NCBI RefSeq assembly: GCF_000428945.1 | Contig: NZ_AUAX01000002.1 | Location: 434,001-498,000, forward strand | Direction of reading: 5' to 3' | DNA length: 64,000 bases | Source of the DNA: Hamadaea tsunoensis DSM 44101 | GTDB taxonomy: Bacteria; Actinomycetota; Actinomycetes; Mycobacteriales; Micromonosporaceae | Shown here: positions 63,025 through 64,000 of the stretch, in pieces | How positions within the stretch are numbered: position 1 is the first letter of the stretch | How the letters are laid out: each line of letters begins with the position of its first letter | Position numbers and translations under genes: made by a program | Notes under the pieces: model-generated | The model's input: the letters and a program-made list of their open reading frames with translations, nothing else | What the model was told of the DNA's origin: nothing | Database searches by the model: none

Positions 63025-64000
63025 CTACGCGACGTCGGGCCGGGTCATCAGCGGCGACCGTAGGTGCCGCTCCAGGATCGGCCCGGTCAGCGGCATCGTC
63101 GCCCAGGTCGCCGTGGCCTTTCCGACGCCCGGGTCGATCTCCAGCCGGACCCGGTGCGGAGTGGTGATGTTGTAGAGGTCGGCGACGAACAGGCCGTCCC
63201 GCCACGCTCCCATCGCGACAACCGGACGACCGAGCGGTGAGCTCTCCCGCCACGTGCCGTGGCCGGCGGCCACCTTGATGGAGTCGCCGAGCCGCAGCAG
63301 CCAGCCGTCCTCCACCGGTTCGACGGCTACCGTGCTTCCTTCCGCCAAGGCAGATTCCGGAGTGGAGGCGTCGATCGTGGCCACAGCGGACCGGGATGGA
63401 TCGGCCGTGCCGTGGATCTTCGGCAGGGACAGGTTCCGCAGCCGTTCGGCGAGGAGTTCGTCGTCCTCGCTGGTCGCTGGGTCGTCCATGCCCGGCAGCA
63501 GGCAGTCCCACAGCGCGCCGGGCGTCTCGGTCTCGGGCGATTCCGCGCCGGTGAGGACGACGACCAGATCGTGTTCCGGGATGACGAGGCACTGCTGGCC
63601 GAACGCGCCGGCGCCACGGTAGCCGTGGCGGGTCATCCAGAACTGGTATCCGTATCCGCAGAGGATGTCCGGGTTCGCCGACCAGCCGTCCACCTGCGCG
63701 GTGTCGACGTGCCGGCGGGTCGCGACCTCCACCCACTCGCGCGGGATGAGCTGCCGGTCGCCGTGGACGCCGCCGCGTAGCAGCAGTTCGCCGAAGGCCG
63801 CGACGGCCTCGGTCGTCAGGTGCAGTCCGTGGAATCCGAAGGCGGCGCCGGTCGCCACCCGGTCCCACTCGGCATGATCGACGCCCAGTGGCCGGAAGAG
63901 CCGTTCGTCGAGATATCCGGGCAGGTCGCGACCGGTGACCCGCTCGACCATCCGGGCCAGCACGTAGGTGGTCGCGTTGTCGTAGGTGTGCCGGGTCCCC
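63025..64000 (-). CDS. Serine hydrolase of the beta-lactamase/penicillin-binding family, cut by the right edge
   Basis: About 325 residues are visible to the edge; the gene continues beyond it. YDNATTYVLARMVERVTG at the edge fits the second (YxN) motif of class C-like serine hydrolases, and HGYRGAGAFGQQCLVIPEHD fits the third (HxG-like) region. The SxxK nucleophile motif must lie outside the window. Such enzymes are esterases, D-aminopeptidases or beta-lactamase homologues, and sequence alone does not separate these. The C-terminal 110 residues are a beta-rich extra domain. Confidence 0.85.
   Translation of the reverse strand, partial: GTRHTYDNATTYVLARMVERVTGRDLPGYLDERLFRPLGVDHAEWDRVATGAAFGFHGLHLTTEAVAAFGELLLRGGVHGDRQLIPREWVEVATRRHVDTAQVDGWSANPDILCGYGYQFWMTRHGYRGAGAFGQQCLVIPEHDLVVVLTGAESPETETPGALWDCLLPGMDDPATSEDDELLAERLRNLSLPKIHGTADPSRSAVATIDASTPESALAEGSTVAVEPVEDGWLLRLGDSIKVAAGHGTWRESSPLGRPVVAMGAWRDGLFVADLYNITTPHRVRLEIDPGVGKATATWATMPLTGPILERHLRSPLMTRPDVA

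Noticed and set aside
1-64000. AHBA synthase, 3-hydroxybenzoate synthase or chorismatase for the PKS starter
   Set aside because: I looked for RifK-like and chorismatase-like proteins; none is in the window. The starter supply must be elsewhere or the starter is another acid.

Overview
The window is very GC-rich, with frequent GTG starts, several apparently leaderless promoters, an F420-type oxidoreductase, ESX/WXG-like proteins, a large type I PKS and an actinobacterial carotenoid operon. It comes from an actinomycete, and the flavour of the gene content suggests a filamentous Micromonosporaceae-type organism (inference). No rRNA, tRNA or CRISPR array was seen.

Left flank (1-11.3 kb): the 3' end of a large LuxR/LAL-type regulator, a duplicated membrane protein, a type II thioesterase (TEII), a metallophosphoesterase and a quinate/shikimate dehydrogenase. 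These are followed by a 6PGDH-like oxidoreductase divergent from a CGNR zinc-finger regulator, with two copies of a 19-bp operator between them. Then come three ESX/WXG-like genes, a secreted pectate lyase behind a perfect LacI-type palindrome, a lipoprotein and a MarR regulator.

Polyketide locus (11.4-35.3 kb, all minus strand): one operon PKS1 > PKS2 > PKS3 > FAD monooxygenase. PKS1 opens with an ansamycin-type adenylating loading module and carries a fully reducing module and a DH-KR module. PKS2 is one DH-KR module. PKS3 is a bare KS-AT-ACP with no thioesterase. All four ATs carry malonyl signatures. The colinear prediction is a cyclic or aryl starter, then CH2CH2, then a diene, then a beta-ketoacyl-ACP. 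The promoter of the operon holds four 11-bp direct repeats resembling a SARP operator. The flanking TEII and quinate/shikimate dehydrogenase may serve this pathway.

Middle (35.6-44.6 kb): accessory and partly decayed DNA. It holds DUF4279 and ABM-like genes, a frameshifted alpha/beta-hydrolase remnant, an LLM oxidoreductase with a leaderless promoter and a MarR/amidohydrolase divergent pair with two kinds of operator-like repeats. An IS3-type transposase relic, an MFS exporter/XRE regulator pair, an NmrA-like protein and a CPBP protease follow.

Carotenoid and light-response region (44.6-59.5 kb): a MerR-B12 (LitR/CarH-like) regulator lies at the end of crtE-crtI-idi, divergent from crtB-crtYc-crtYd-acyltransferase-glycosyltransferase-P450. 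The same double 12-bp-period element (TGCRTCGWWT, N2, TGCRTCGWWT) lies in the crtE/crtB promoter, upstream of a DUF4383-FAD oxidase pair and in the promoter of an SDR gene, which suggests a local regulon. Next to it is a five-gene operon of DUF4397 protein, class F sortase, ECF sigma factor, anti-sigma factor and a secreted protein.

Right flank (59.5-64 kb): a secreted SGNH esterase with three FnIII domains and a CBM2, behind a near-perfect CebR box. Beyond it are a CsbD-like protein with a clear terminator, two gene remnants, and the C-terminal part of a serine beta-lactamase-family hydrolase running off the right edge.
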